From NCBI GenBank assembly GCA_019638085.1, contig JAHBUL010000002.1, positions 62,001 to 126,000 of the forward strand: DNA of 64,000 nt, written 5' to 3'. This DNA comes from Flavobacteriales bacterium. Lineage in GTDB: Bacteria; Bacteroidota; Bacteroidia; Flavobacteriales_F; PHOS-HE28. Below the pieces are notes generated by a model. It was not told the origin of the DNA. It did not search any database and saw only the letters and a program-made list of their open reading frames with translations. The position numbers and the translations under genes were made by a program. Below, one piece after another: positions 25,586-34,018 of the stretch (within the stretch, counting starts at the first letter, position 1; every line of letters begins with the position of its first letter).

Positions 25586-27646
25586 TCATGATCGCAAGAG
25601 GTTGAGGTTGCGTTTGAGCAGTTGTGCATTAATGGCCACCACCACGGTGCTGAGCGTCATGAAGACCGCACCGACGGCAGGGCTCAGCAGGAAGTCGAAG
25701 GAGTAGAGCACTCCGGCGGCTAATGGTATGGCAATGGCGTTGTAGCCGGTGGCCCATATCAGGTTCTGGATCATCTTGCGGTAGGTTGCCTTGCCGAAGA
25801 GGATGAGCCCGAGGATATCGCGCGGATCGCTCTTCACCAGGATGATGTCAGCGGTCTCAGCGGCGACATCCGTTCCTGAACCCACGGCGATGCCCACATC
25901 GGCCTGGGCCAGTGCGGGTGCATCATTCACGCCGTCACCTGTCATGGCCACGAACTCACCTTGGTTCTGGAATGACTTGATGAGGTTCACCTTCATATCT
26001 GGCAGTGCCTCCGAGAGGTATCCATCCAGCCCGAGTGTATCACTTACCGCCTTGGCAACCCGTTCATTGTCACCCGTGGCCATATAGGTCTTGATGCCCT
26101 GCTTGCGGAACTGCGCGATCGCTTCGGCTGAGCTTTCGCGAATGGCATCAGCCAACGCGATGGATCCGACGAGCTTGCCGTCCACCATTACATATACCAC
26201 GGTTTCAGCAGCAGCGAAAGCACCTTCAGCTGGTACTGCGATGCCTTTCTCTTGCAAGTAGCCCGGTGATACCACGGCCACCTCACGGCGCTGTACAATG
26301 GCCTGCACTCCTTTGCCCGTTATCGCTTGGAACTTCTCCGCAGCAGGTATGGTAAGCCCCTCCTTCTTCGCGCGTTCCATGATGCCCCCGGCGATCGGAT
26401 GTTCCGAGTTCTGCTCCAGTGCAGCGGCGAGCCGCAATAATTCCATCTCGTTCATTCCTCCTGGTAAGGGTGCGATACGCGTCACACCGAACTCTCCCGT
26501 AGTAAGCGTGCCGGTCTTGTCGAAGACGATGGCTGTGATCTTCCGCGAGTTCTCGAAGGCCGTCCGGTTGCGGATCAGCAATCCGTTCTGTGCGCTGATC
26601 GCCGTGGAGATGGCCACCACCAAGGGGATCGCAAGGCCCAAGGCGTGCGGGCAGGAGATCACCATCACCGTTACCATCCGCTCCAGGGCGAATACGAATT
26701 CCTTGCCCACCATCAGCCAGATCGCCAACGTGGCAAAGCCGGTAAAGAGCGCGATGTAGGTGAGCCACTTCGCCGCCCGGTCCGCCAGGTGCTGGGTCTT
26801 GCTCTTGGTCTTCTGGGCCTCTTCCACCAGTGTGATCACCTTGTTCAGGTAACTGTCCTTGCCGGTATGTTCCACGATCACCTCCAAGGCCCCGTTGCCG
26901 TTGATCGCACCGCCGATCACCTGTTGTCCTTTCCCCTTCTTCACAGGAACGGATTCTCCAGTGAGCATGCTTTCGTTCACGTTGCTCTCGCCTTTTTCGA
27001 TCACCCCATCAGCAGGGATCTTCTCGCCCGGCCTCACCAGGATGCGGGCACCGCGCTTCAGTTCCGCCAAGGGTATATCGCGCACTTGCCCGTCCTCCAA
27101 CAAGTGGGCCTCGGCAGGCATCAGGCTCACCAGCAGCTGCAAGGACTTGGACGCGCCAAGTACCGAGCGCATCTCGATCCAATGGCCCAGCAACATGATC
27201 ACGATCAAGGTGACCAGCTCCCAGAAGAAGAGCGTGCCTTCCAGGCCGAACACGACCGCCGAACTGTATGCGTAGGCCACGGTGATGGCCACGGCGATCA
27301 GCGTCATCATGCCCGGGGAAGCCGAATGGATCTCCGTGAACGCGCCTTTCAGGAAAGGCCAGCCACCGTGGAAGTAGACCACGGACGACAAGGCGAACAG
27401 GAGATACATGCTCCCCGGGAACACGATGGAAAAACCCAGGAACTGCTGCACCATCGGTGAGAGCATCAATACCGGCACGGTAAGCACGAGCGAGATCCAG
27501 AACCGCTTACGGAAGTCGGCGATCATCATGGCATGATGGTCATGGCCGTCCATGCCATGCGGAGGATCGTGACCCTCCGCCATTCCGCTATGAGCAGCGG
27601 GGTCAGTGGGGCTGGCTGCGGATCCGTGTTGGTGGTGCTGTTTCAT
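25586..27646 (-). CDS. copB: Copper-translocating P-type ATPase, CopB (P1B-3) type, copy 2
   Basis: A 686-residue pump nearly identical in protein and DNA to the copy at 12300-14396, diverging mainly in the N-terminal His-rich stretch (MKQHHQHGSAASPTDPA) and scattered positions. It has SCPHALGLAIP, VFDKTGTLTTGEFG, EHPIAGG and MTGDGVNDAPAL. It is followed after ~100 bp by cusA. Two close copies 11 kb apart in direct orientation form long homologous repeats. Confidence 0.93.
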   Translation of the reverse strand: MKQHHQHGSAASPTDPAAHSGMAEGHDPPHGMDGHDHHAMMIADFRKRFWISLVLTVPVLMLSPMVQQFLGFSIVFPGSMYLLFALSSVVYFHGGWPFLKGAFTEIHSASPGMMTLIAVAITVAYAYSSAVVFGLEGTLFFWELVTLIVIMLLGHWIEMRSVLGASKSLQLLVSLMPAEAHLLEDGQVRDIPLAELKRGARILVRPGEKIPADGVIEKGESNVNESMLTGESVPVKKGKGQQVIGGAINGNGALEVIVEHTGKDSYLNKVITLVEEAQKTKSKTQHLADRAAKWLTYIALFTGFATLAIWLMVGKEFVFALERMVTVMVISCPHALGLAIPLVVAISTAISAQNGLLIRNRTAFENSRKITAIVFDKTGTLTTGEFGVTRIAPLPGGMNEMELLRLAAALEQNSEHPIAGGIMERAKKEGLTIPAAEKFQAITGKGVQAIVQRREVAVVSPGYLQEKGIAVPAEGAFAAAETVVYVMVDGKLVGSIALADAIRESSAEAIAQFRKQGIKTYMATGDNERVAKAVSDTLGLDGYLSEALPDMKVNLIKSFQNQGEFVAMTGDGVNDAPALAQADVGIAVGSGTDVAAETADIILVKSDPRDILGLILFGKATYRKMIQNLIWATGYNAIAIPLAAGVLYSFDFLLSPAVGAVFMTLSTVVVAINAQLLKRNLNLLRS

Positions 27647-27747
27647 TCAATTATGGTTGAGAAGAGATCTTTTGGTTATCCGCGTGCTGGGTGAGGTGGG
27701 TAGGAGCGTGTAGCATTCAAAGGGAGAATGACCACGGGACCTATTGA

Positions 27748-28287
27748 TCAATGGTGATGATCCGCGTCATGGTCATCATCGTCGTGGTGGCCATCGTGGT
27801 CGTCGTCCGCATGGCCGCCGTGACCATGGTGGTGGTGACCTTCCACTACCTCCGGAGCCAGTATCGCAGGGTCCACACCGGCACCACCGCGATACACGGT
27901 CCAGGCACCGAGGTAGGAGCCGATGACCAGTAGCACGGCCGCCGCTACACCGAGGAATAAGGCTTTTGGCGAGGGTAGATCTTTCCTCCGCTTCCAACGC
28001 AGCAGGCACATCAGCCCGAAGAGGCCGATAGCGATCGACTGGATCCAGATGTGCCAGGTCATCCGCTCATGCGCCGCTTCCGTGTGGGCGGGCACCGTGT
28101 AATAGGCCAGAATGCCTGTGATGATGGTCAACAGGCCCATGATCACGCCCGCTACCATCAGCCCGAAGGCCACGCGCGTCAGGTCTTCCCGCTGTTTTCG
28201 CCAACCGTAGAGGTCGAGTACCACGCCGCTCAGCAGCAAGGCGATCGGAAAGTGTACGAATGCCGGATGTAGTTCCCAAGTGTTCAT
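27748..28287 (-). CDS. DUF2231 membrane protein with His/Asp-rich tail
   Basis: A 179-residue protein with about four membrane helices and the DUF2231 opening (HPAFVHFPIALLLSGVVLDL). The C-terminus is almost entirely His and Asp/Gly (EGHHHHGHGGHADDDHDGHH and on), a probable metal-binding tail facing the envelope. It lies upstream of copB copy 2 on the same strand. Relatives are common in copper loci; no enzyme activity is known to me. Confidence 0.82.
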   Translation of the reverse strand: MNTWELHPAFVHFPIALLLSGVVLDLYGWRKQREDLTRVAFGLMVAGVIMGLLTIITGILAYYTVPAHTEAAHERMTWHIWIQSIAIGLFGLMCLLRWKRRKDLPSPKALFLGVAAAVLLVIGSYLGAWTVYRGGAGVDPAILAPEVVEGHHHHGHGGHADDDHDGHHDDDDHDADHHH

Positions 28288-28318
28288 CGTTGTTCAGCTT
28301 TTTGGTGGGTCGAGGTTA

Positions 28319-28543
28319 TTATACGGGATGGAGGTCCATGCCTCGCTTCGTGCATTTGTCCCCTTTCTTCTCAGTGTCCGCTGGGTGTCTGGGGCACGCA
28401 TAAGCCATTCCCTCCGTTGCGTTCGCAGCGGTATTGTGAGCCACAAAAGGGGTGTGTGAGCCCACCTTGGTGTAGGGGGTGCTGCCACAGGCGCTCCATG
28501 TGCTCGTGGCAAAGGCGTGAATGATCAGGCTGTATTGGTTCAT
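28319..28543 (-). CDS. Diverged or decayed metal-binding lipoprotein
   Basis: A 74-residue frame. The N-terminus (MNQYSLIIHAFATSTWSACG) looks like a worn lipoprotein signal, and the end YACPRHPADTEKKGDKCTKR then GMDLHPV aligns with the YxCPMHPxxxxxxxGKCPxCGMDLxP metal-binding motif. The second CxxC has lost a Cys (KCTKR for KCPKC) and the Met of CPMHP is Arg. It may no longer bind metal. It sits between the HYC_CC_PP-like gene and the DUF2231 gene. The call as a functioning gene is weak. Confidence 0.4.
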   Translation of the reverse strand: MNQYSLIIHAFATSTWSACGSTPYTKVGSHTPFVAHNTAANATEGMAYACPRHPADTEKKGDKCTKRGMDLHPV

Positions 28544-28709
28544 CGTCCGGTTGCTCTTGGTTCTCGCCATAGGGATCGTGTGGACGTAAGGCCGGTTCCC
28601 GATGGGGAGCCATGCGATACACAAGCCGAATGGACAGGAAGGGATACAGAAGGGCGCGACGGCTCAAGCCATCAAGCGCAAAGGACACAGAGGTCCACTG
28701 TATGGAATA

Positions 28710-29105
28710 CTATATGCGGAAGACCTGCAGGACCGCCAAGCGATCACTTAGCAGCCTCGGCGGGCGGCTCTGTGGTCCATCCGAAAAGGCGTGCCCGGTG
28801 CGGGGTGCCATGATCACGGATGCCCATGGAACGGCTACGGCAAATACCGGAGCTGGGACGGCGACAACTGATGAAGTAAATGTTGGAAGCTCAGCCTGTA
28901 CACTGCTGAATGCACAGCAACTTATGTCCAACTCGTCGCCAGCTTGGCTCTTGGCGGGGCAGCACTCCTTGCCATCCCCAATAGAGAGGATGGTACGGCC
29001 GCTGGAACCGCAGGTCATCAACGAAAGCTTGGGGGCCACCGTTGCCAGGAACAGCAACAGCGCTAACGGCCACAGGGTGGCCTTCCGCTTTCGAATGGAT
29101 GACAT
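28710..29105 (-). CDS. HYC_CC_PP-like small exported protein, copy 2
   Basis: A 131-residue protein from the ATG at 29105 (MSSIRKRKATLW). It has a hydrophobic signal/anchor (PLALLLFLATVAPKLSL), TCGSS, the Cys pairs ECCP and SCC, and the C-terminal pattern PPRLLSDRLAVLQVFRI. It is related in layout to the 4781-5203 protein. A good promoter (TATCTTTG, minus strand 29122-29129) lies ~17 bp upstream, so it is probably the first gene of the copper operon running to cusC. Confidence 0.7.
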   Translation of the reverse strand: MSSIRKRKATLWPLALLLFLATVAPKLSLMTCGSSGRTILSIGDGKECCPAKSQAGDELDISCCAFSSVQAELPTFTSSVVAVPAPVFAVAVPWASVIMAPRTGHAFSDGPQSRPPRLLSDRLAVLQVFRI

Positions 29106-29121
29106 TTTCCACATCTGCCGA

Positions 29122-29129
29122 CAAAGATA
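29122..29129 (-). promoter_or_regulatory. Bacteroidota -7 promoter element TATCTTTG
   Basis: An exact match to the TANNTTTG -7 consensus of Bacteroidota sigma factor, 17 bp upstream of the ATG at 29105. A clear -33 TTTG was not found, and the leader would be only ~10 nt. This is the likely start of the metal operon. Confidence 0.5.
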
Positions 29130-29332
29130 ATCAGTTAGGGTCTGAACCAGCTCCGTAGATCGAGCAAGGACTTGGAATGCTGAAGTGGGATCCAAGGCCT
29201 TGTTGCTCGTGATCGAAGGTCGGAACCCTAGGGCCATCGTGGTTCAGGGCTGTTCAGGGACCTGATCAGCATTCCACGGTACCGGCCATCTTTATGGTGT
29301 GTGATAAAAGGAATTAACCGTATTTCACACCG

Positions 29333-30421
29333 ATGAAAATACACGGCCGTAACTCCGTACTCCTGCTTTGTGCCGGGCTGGTAGCCTTGTTCGCCTGTCA
29401 ACGAGACCCGGACATGGCTCAACCTCCCGGGCAAGGCGGCAACGGCCCTACACCGTACCAGTTGTCCTATCCGGATTGGGCCTCCACGGGCTCCCAACAA
29501 ATAATCATTCCGGTGGACAATCCACTGACCGTGGAGGGCATCGCGCTGGGCCGGAAGTTGTTCTATGAAAAAGCACTCTCGGACGACTATTCCATGTCCT
29601 GCGCCACCTGCCACCAGCAGGAATTCGCCTTCACCGATCCCCGGGTCGTTTCATTGGGGACGGACGGCTCGCCCGGCAGGCGTAATTCCATGGCGATTAC
29701 CAACCCGGCTTGGGAACAGTTCTTCTTTTGGGATGGTCGCGCCCCTTCGTTGGAGATGCAGGCCCTCGGCCCCGTGGCCAACATGGTGGAGATGCGCAAC
29801 ACCTGGCCCGAGGTGGAGAGCCGCTTGGCAGCCCATCCGGAGTACCCCTCGCTCTTCGAACAGGCATTCGGTTCGCCCGGGGTGGACAGCATGCGCGTGG
29901 TGAAAGCCATCGCCCAATTCGAGCGGACCTTCATCTCCTTCAATTCCCGCTTCGACCGTTATGAATACGGTGGGGATAGCACCGCACTTACCGCCCAGGA
30001 AAAGGCAGGCCGGGACCTCTACTTCGGAGAGGCCCAATGCAACCTTTGCCATACGGCGCCGCTCTTCTCCAACAACACCATCGTCAACATCGGGTTGGGC
30101 TTCGACCCCGATGATGCGGGCCTGGAGGAAGTGACCGGTGATCATTTTGATCTTGGTAAGTTCAAGACCAACACGATGCGCAACATCGAGGTAACAGGGC
30201 CTTATATGCATGATGGCCGCTTCGCAACGCTGGAAGAGGTCGTGGATTTTTACGCCGATTCCATCAGTTCCACCACACCCAACTTGGACAATCACATGCT
30301 CCCGTTCCTGGACGGCCAGCTCGGTCTGGATGCCGATGAACGAGCCGCGCTGGTGGCCTTCCTGAAGACACTTACGGATACGGAATTCCTCAACAACCCG
30401 GCATTCTCGGATCCGAACTGA
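29333..30421 (+). CDS. Di-haem cytochrome c peroxidase family lipoprotein
   Basis: A 362-residue protein with a lipoprotein signal (LLCAGLVALFAC) and two haem c sites, SCATCHQQEFAF and CNLCHTAPLFSN. This is the CcpA/MauG-like family: a high-potential and a low-potential haem reduce hydrogen peroxide or act on other substrates in the periplasm. The middle has NPAWEQFFFWDGRAPSLEMQ, typical of the family. It depends on cytochrome c maturation; the ccm cluster is ~11 kb downstream. Confidence 0.92.
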   Translation: MKIHGRNSVLLLCAGLVALFACQRDPDMAQPPGQGGNGPTPYQLSYPDWASTGSQQIIIPVDNPLTVEGIALGRKLFYEKALSDDYSMSCATCHQQEFAFTDPRVVSLGTDGSPGRRNSMAITNPAWEQFFFWDGRAPSLEMQALGPVANMVEMRNTWPEVESRLAAHPEYPSLFEQAFGSPGVDSMRVVKAIAQFERTFISFNSRFDRYEYGGDSTALTAQEKAGRDLYFGEAQCNLCHTAPLFSNNTIVNIGLGFDPDDAGLEEVTGDHFDLGKFKTNTMRNIEVTGPYMHDGRFATLEEVVDFYADSISSTTPNLDNHMLPFLDGQLGLDADERAALVAFLKTLTDTEFLNNPAFSDPN

Positions 30422-30675
30422 GTGCCGGGGTAGGGCGTGCCGCTGGCACAACAGGATATCTGGATATTACAGATGTGAGCGGGACCCTTGCGACAGAATC
30501 CACTTGCTAGCGGAGGGAGTAGTGAAGGGCATTCGAAATCACCCAGTGTTCTTTCATCCATGATCGATGGTGGAAAACATCATGGGATGCTCCGTTCGAG
30601 CGGCTCCCCGCGTCAATATGTTCGTGCCGGTGTGGTATGCCTGTGTGTTTTGATGCCCATGCCGAAGCCCGCCGA
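30422..30675 (+). other. Intergenic region
   Basis: About 250 bp between the peroxidase and the PKD protein. No terminator hairpin, repeat or recognised gene was found. The frame of the next gene stays open upstream to 30637, but its signal peptide begins after 30676. Confidence 0.4.
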
Positions 30676-33108
30676 ATGAAAAACGGAAGCCGCATGTCCA
30701 TGCCGAAAATGAACATCCCTGCCTCGATAGCCCTTGCGGGGGCGGTCCTTTGCAGCAGCGGCCTGCGCGGGCAGGTCCCCACCAAGTGCGTGGAGATCGA
30801 GAGCATCCTGGTGGATGCGTGCATCTCCGAGACCGATTGCCCCGGCAGTACGGAGGGCATGAATGAGATGGTGCGCTTTATCACCGGGCCGGCACCGATC
30901 GCATTGGACGACCTGCAGTTCACCTTCTTCAGCAGCACCTTCCGCGGTATTACACAAGATGCCACCACCGCAACCCTGACGAGCCAATTGAACGCTTCCA
31001 TCCAGGGTTGCGGCCAACTGCTGGAACCTTCCGGCGGCGTGATCCCCTCCGGCAGCCGCGTGATCTTTGTGACCTCCACGGCCATGTGCGTGCAGGCGAA
31101 TCCCTTCACGGCGCTCAGTGATACGTTGTACATCATCTTCCAGACACCTGGGAACAGCCAAGGCCATTTCAAGAACAACGACCTGGTGGGGCAGCTGATC
31201 AGTCCCGTGCCGGCCGCACCCTTGATGCGCTGGCTCCGGTTGGATGTGGGCGGCACTGCCTGCGGGGATACCGCTACCTACGATGCCAACCAGCTGGTGA
31301 ACATCTACGGTACATACGGCGGGCTGAACACCGAGAATGACGGGGCCACGGTGGAGTTCGCATGGCCCGGCCAACCGGTTGCCACCTACGTGAACTACGG
31401 CTGCCAAGCACCCTTCACGCCCACGCTGGTGTCGGTGGTATCCGGCGGCGGGCCGATCGTGTGTGGTGCCTCTACCGATCTGGTGGGCAGTGTCTCAGGC
31501 GATTTTGCTTCCTTGCTCTGGCAGGGGGGAGGCGGCACGTTCAGCGACCCCAATGCCTTGAACACGAGCTACACTCCGGGAGGCGGTGACAACGGTGATG
31601 TGGAACTGTCGTTCTGCGCCATTACCGACTGCGGCGATACTATTTGCAGCCAAGTGCAGGTGAGTACGGGAGCGACACCTAACGTGATAGTGTCCGGGGA
31701 TACAACCCTATGCGGTCAGTTCGCCACCACGGTGCTCACGGCCTCCGGCGCGGACACATATCTCTGGAGCACCGGTGCTACCGGTCCTTCCATCGTGGCA
31801 GCCATCACCGGCCCCATGGATTATTGGGTGGTGGGCACCAATGCTTGCGGCAGCGATACAGGCTATATCTCACCCCGCTGGATGCACACCACCACCTGGT
31901 ACCAAAATGTGAGTTGCCATGGGGCGGCGGACGGCCACTTGGCGGCACAAGGAACAGGTGGAGCTTTGCCATACACCTACCTGTGGTCCACCGGTAGCAC
32001 CGATACGATGATCGTTGGGCTGGCACCGGGCTATTACTCCTACACCGTCACCGATGCCGATGGGTGCAGCATGACCGGTGGCACTACCATTACGGAGCCG
32101 CCGTTGCTTACCGCGACCGTGGGGGGAGATACCACCATCTGCCCTGGTGGCACGGCGATCTTGCAGGCCTTTGGTGCCGGCGGTAGCGCGGGATCCTTGG
32201 GAACCTACTACTATGCATGGTCTCCCGAAGGCCCCGTGGTATCTCCTACGGAAACCACGGTATATACGGTGGTGGTCAGTGATCTTGCCGGATGCGAGAC
32301 CCTGCCCCTGCAAGTGACGGTAACAGTGCCAGCGGATCAGGCCGTCACCATCAGCAGCACACCCGTGGATGGATGTGCCCCTCATTGCATCACCTTCACA
32401 GCTTCGTCTTCCGATGCGAACAGCTTTACCTGGGACTTCGGCGACGGCAACACCGCATCCGACAATACAGTGGAGCATTGCTATGCGACCGCCGGTCAAT
32501 ACAGCGTGAACTTGGTAGTGCAGCTGACCGGTGGTTGCCCGGACGTCACGTCGTCGATCGGACCATTCACCATCCATGCTGCCCCGGAGGCCCACTTCAC
32601 TTGGTCGCCCGCAGCGCCAACCGTCAGCGATCCGCAGGTGCAGTTCACCGACCTCAGCGTGGATGCCTCCACTTGGGCTTGGCATTTCGGTGATCCCGAC
32701 GGCAGCGTCTCCACGGATCCCTCGCCGGCATTCACCTTTTCCGGTGAAGGCTGCTACCCGGTCTCCTTGCTGGTAATGAACAGTGCCGGCTGCGCGGACA
32801 GCACCCAGCAGGAGGTCTGTGTGCTGGGCAAAGGGGAGCTGACAGTGCCGAACATCTTCTCGCCCAACAACGATGGCCGCAACGATGTCTTCCGCATCAC
32901 CGGTGGTGATCTTAGCAGCTTGGAGGTACACATCTTCAACCGGTGGGGGCAGCAAGTGGCCCTGCTGGAGCGGATCAACCAAGTGTGGGACGGTCGTTCA
33001 CCAGCGGGTGAGGTGCTCAGCGAGGGTACCTACTTCTACACGCTCCGCGCACGGGATATGGAGGGCAAGAGCTACGACCTGAGCGGGACCATCACGTTGG
33101 TACGTTGA
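30676..33108 (+). CDS. PKD-domain protein with T9SS type B sorting domain
   Basis: About 810 residues. After the Met of MKNGSRMSMPK comes a signal peptide (IPASIALAGAVLCSSGLRGQ). The N-terminal ~250 residues are of unknown fold (KCVEIESILVDACISETDCP). Then come Ig-like/PKD repeats with FTWDFGDGNTASDNTVEHCY and WAWHFGDPDGS. The end VPNIFSPNNDGRNDVFRITG is the gliding-motility-associated C-terminal domain that directs type IX secretion and surface attachment. It is a probable large surface adhesin or enzyme scaffold, like the 34019-36421 protein. Confidence 0.9.
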   Translation: MKNGSRMSMPKMNIPASIALAGAVLCSSGLRGQVPTKCVEIESILVDACISETDCPGSTEGMNEMVRFITGPAPIALDDLQFTFFSSTFRGITQDATTATLTSQLNASIQGCGQLLEPSGGVIPSGSRVIFVTSTAMCVQANPFTALSDTLYIIFQTPGNSQGHFKNNDLVGQLISPVPAAPLMRWLRLDVGGTACGDTATYDANQLVNIYGTYGGLNTENDGATVEFAWPGQPVATYVNYGCQAPFTPTLVSVVSGGGPIVCGASTDLVGSVSGDFASLLWQGGGGTFSDPNALNTSYTPGGGDNGDVELSFCAITDCGDTICSQVQVSTGATPNVIVSGDTTLCGQFATTVLTASGADTYLWSTGATGPSIVAAITGPMDYWVVGTNACGSDTGYISPRWMHTTTWYQNVSCHGAADGHLAAQGTGGALPYTYLWSTGSTDTMIVGLAPGYYSYTVTDADGCSMTGGTTITEPPLLTATVGGDTTICPGGTAILQAFGAGGSAGSLGTYYYAWSPEGPVVSPTETTVYTVVVSDLAGCETLPLQVTVTVPADQAVTISSTPVDGCAPHCITFTASSSDANSFTWDFGDGNTASDNTVEHCYATAGQYSVNLVVQLTGGCPDVTSSIGPFTIHAAPEAHFTWSPAAPTVSDPQVQFTDLSVDASTWAWHFGDPDGSVSTDPSPAFTFSGEGCYPVSLLVMNSAGCADSTQQEVCVLGKGELTVPNIFSPNNDGRNDVFRITGGDLSSLEVHIFNRWGQQVALLERINQVWDGRSPAGEVLSEGTYFYTLRARDMEGKSYDLSGTITLVR

Positions 33109-33225
33109 GCGGCAACGTGTGAACTGCTCGCATTGGCTCGTGTTCCACGCGAGCCCCCGCTCGGCTTTTTGCCGAGTGGGCGGCATCCTAGGGCCTCCGC
33201 CCGACTCATCCGAAAGTGATCCCGA
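33109..33225. other. Convergent intergenic with hairpin
   Basis: Between two genes whose 3' ends face each other. An imperfect hairpin (CCCGCTCGGC / GCCGAGTGGG around a T5 loop, 33167-33191) is present. It lacks a T-run on either side, so it is not a canonical intrinsic terminator. Confidence 0.35.
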
Positions 33226-33837
33226 TCAATTCCCCCCACCAAATACAAGTCCAAGCGTTGCGTACCATGTGAAATACTTCGCATCCCCCATCAACTGGCC
33301 TTGGTCCTTGTATGCATTGCTCAACCCGTAGCTCACACCGGTCTCCAGCGTCAGCACGGCGATATCAAGGCCCAGGCCCGCATCCATGTTGAAGGAGCCT
33401 CCATTATAGTTGTCCTTGTTGAAGGCGATGTTATCATCCTTGTTGTCCACGCTCAAGAGTGCCTCGTACGTGGGTCCGGCATTCACGCGCAGCTTGAAAG
33501 TGCCGCCGTGGATGATGTTGTAGCCGAGCATGGCCTTCACCTTCGCCGTGGTGCGGATCAGGTTGTCCTCGATCACGGAAGTATCCGCGTGGTTGAGTTC
33601 CACCAGTGTCGCGCTCCGCCCGAAGTACGCACCCGGCTGGAAGTATAGGCGATCGCCCAAACGGAGATCGGCGCCGAGCTGAAAGCCGAAGGCGGCGGAG
33701 GTGGTGACACCTGCAGGATTGTTGGTCAGGTTGGTGAACGTGCCCCCGATCTGGGGATTCACCTTGAGCTGGGCGCTGGCCGCAGTGGCGAGGGTGGCGC
33801 AGAGAAGTGTCAGTATGGTGGTTCTTGGATCGAACAT
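33226..33837 (-). CDS. Outer-membrane beta-barrel protein
   Basis: A 203-residue protein starting MFDPRTTILTLLCATLATAA, a signal peptide cleaved after AxA, followed by alternating hydrophobic beta-strands (LRLGDRLYFQPGAYFGRSAT, FNMDAGLGLDIAVLTLETGV) and a C-terminal strand ending FGGGN. It has the pattern of the small OmpW/PorT-like barrels of Bacteroidota. The long upstream frame extension is antisense to nothing functional and lacks a signal. Confidence 0.75.
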   Translation of the reverse strand: MFDPRTTILTLLCATLATAASAQLKVNPQIGGTFTNLTNNPAGVTTSAAFGFQLGADLRLGDRLYFQPGAYFGRSATLVELNHADTSVIEDNLIRTTAKVKAMLGYNIIHGGTFKLRVNAGPTYEALLSVDNKDDNIAFNKDNYNGGSFNMDAGLGLDIAVLTLETGVSYGLSNAYKDQGQLMGDAKYFTWYATLGLVFGGGN

Positions 33838-33996
33838 GAGAGGGATGGGCTGGTTCCTTGAATAGGTATTGACGAAGACAAAAATGAGGCCGATCCGTGG
33901 ATGGATGGATATGCGCTTCCGCGATGCCCTGTGCTCTTGGGATCCAACCAGTCGGACGGGAATGAAAACCTGTAGTTCCCGTACGCCATTGAACCC

Positions 33997-34004
33997 GATC
34001 TTTG
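33997..34004 (+). promoter_or_regulatory. Possible -7 promoter element GATCTTTG
   Basis: One mismatch from TANNTTTG (G for the first T), 15 bp before the start at 34019. If used, the leader is only a few nucleotides. No clear -33 element. Confidence 0.3.
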
Positions 34005-34018
34005 CGTCCCTTTCCGAG

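Noticed and set aside
33167-33191. Hairpin as terminator for the PKD gene
   Set aside because: The T-run is in the loop and none follows the stem, so it is not a typical intrinsic terminator.
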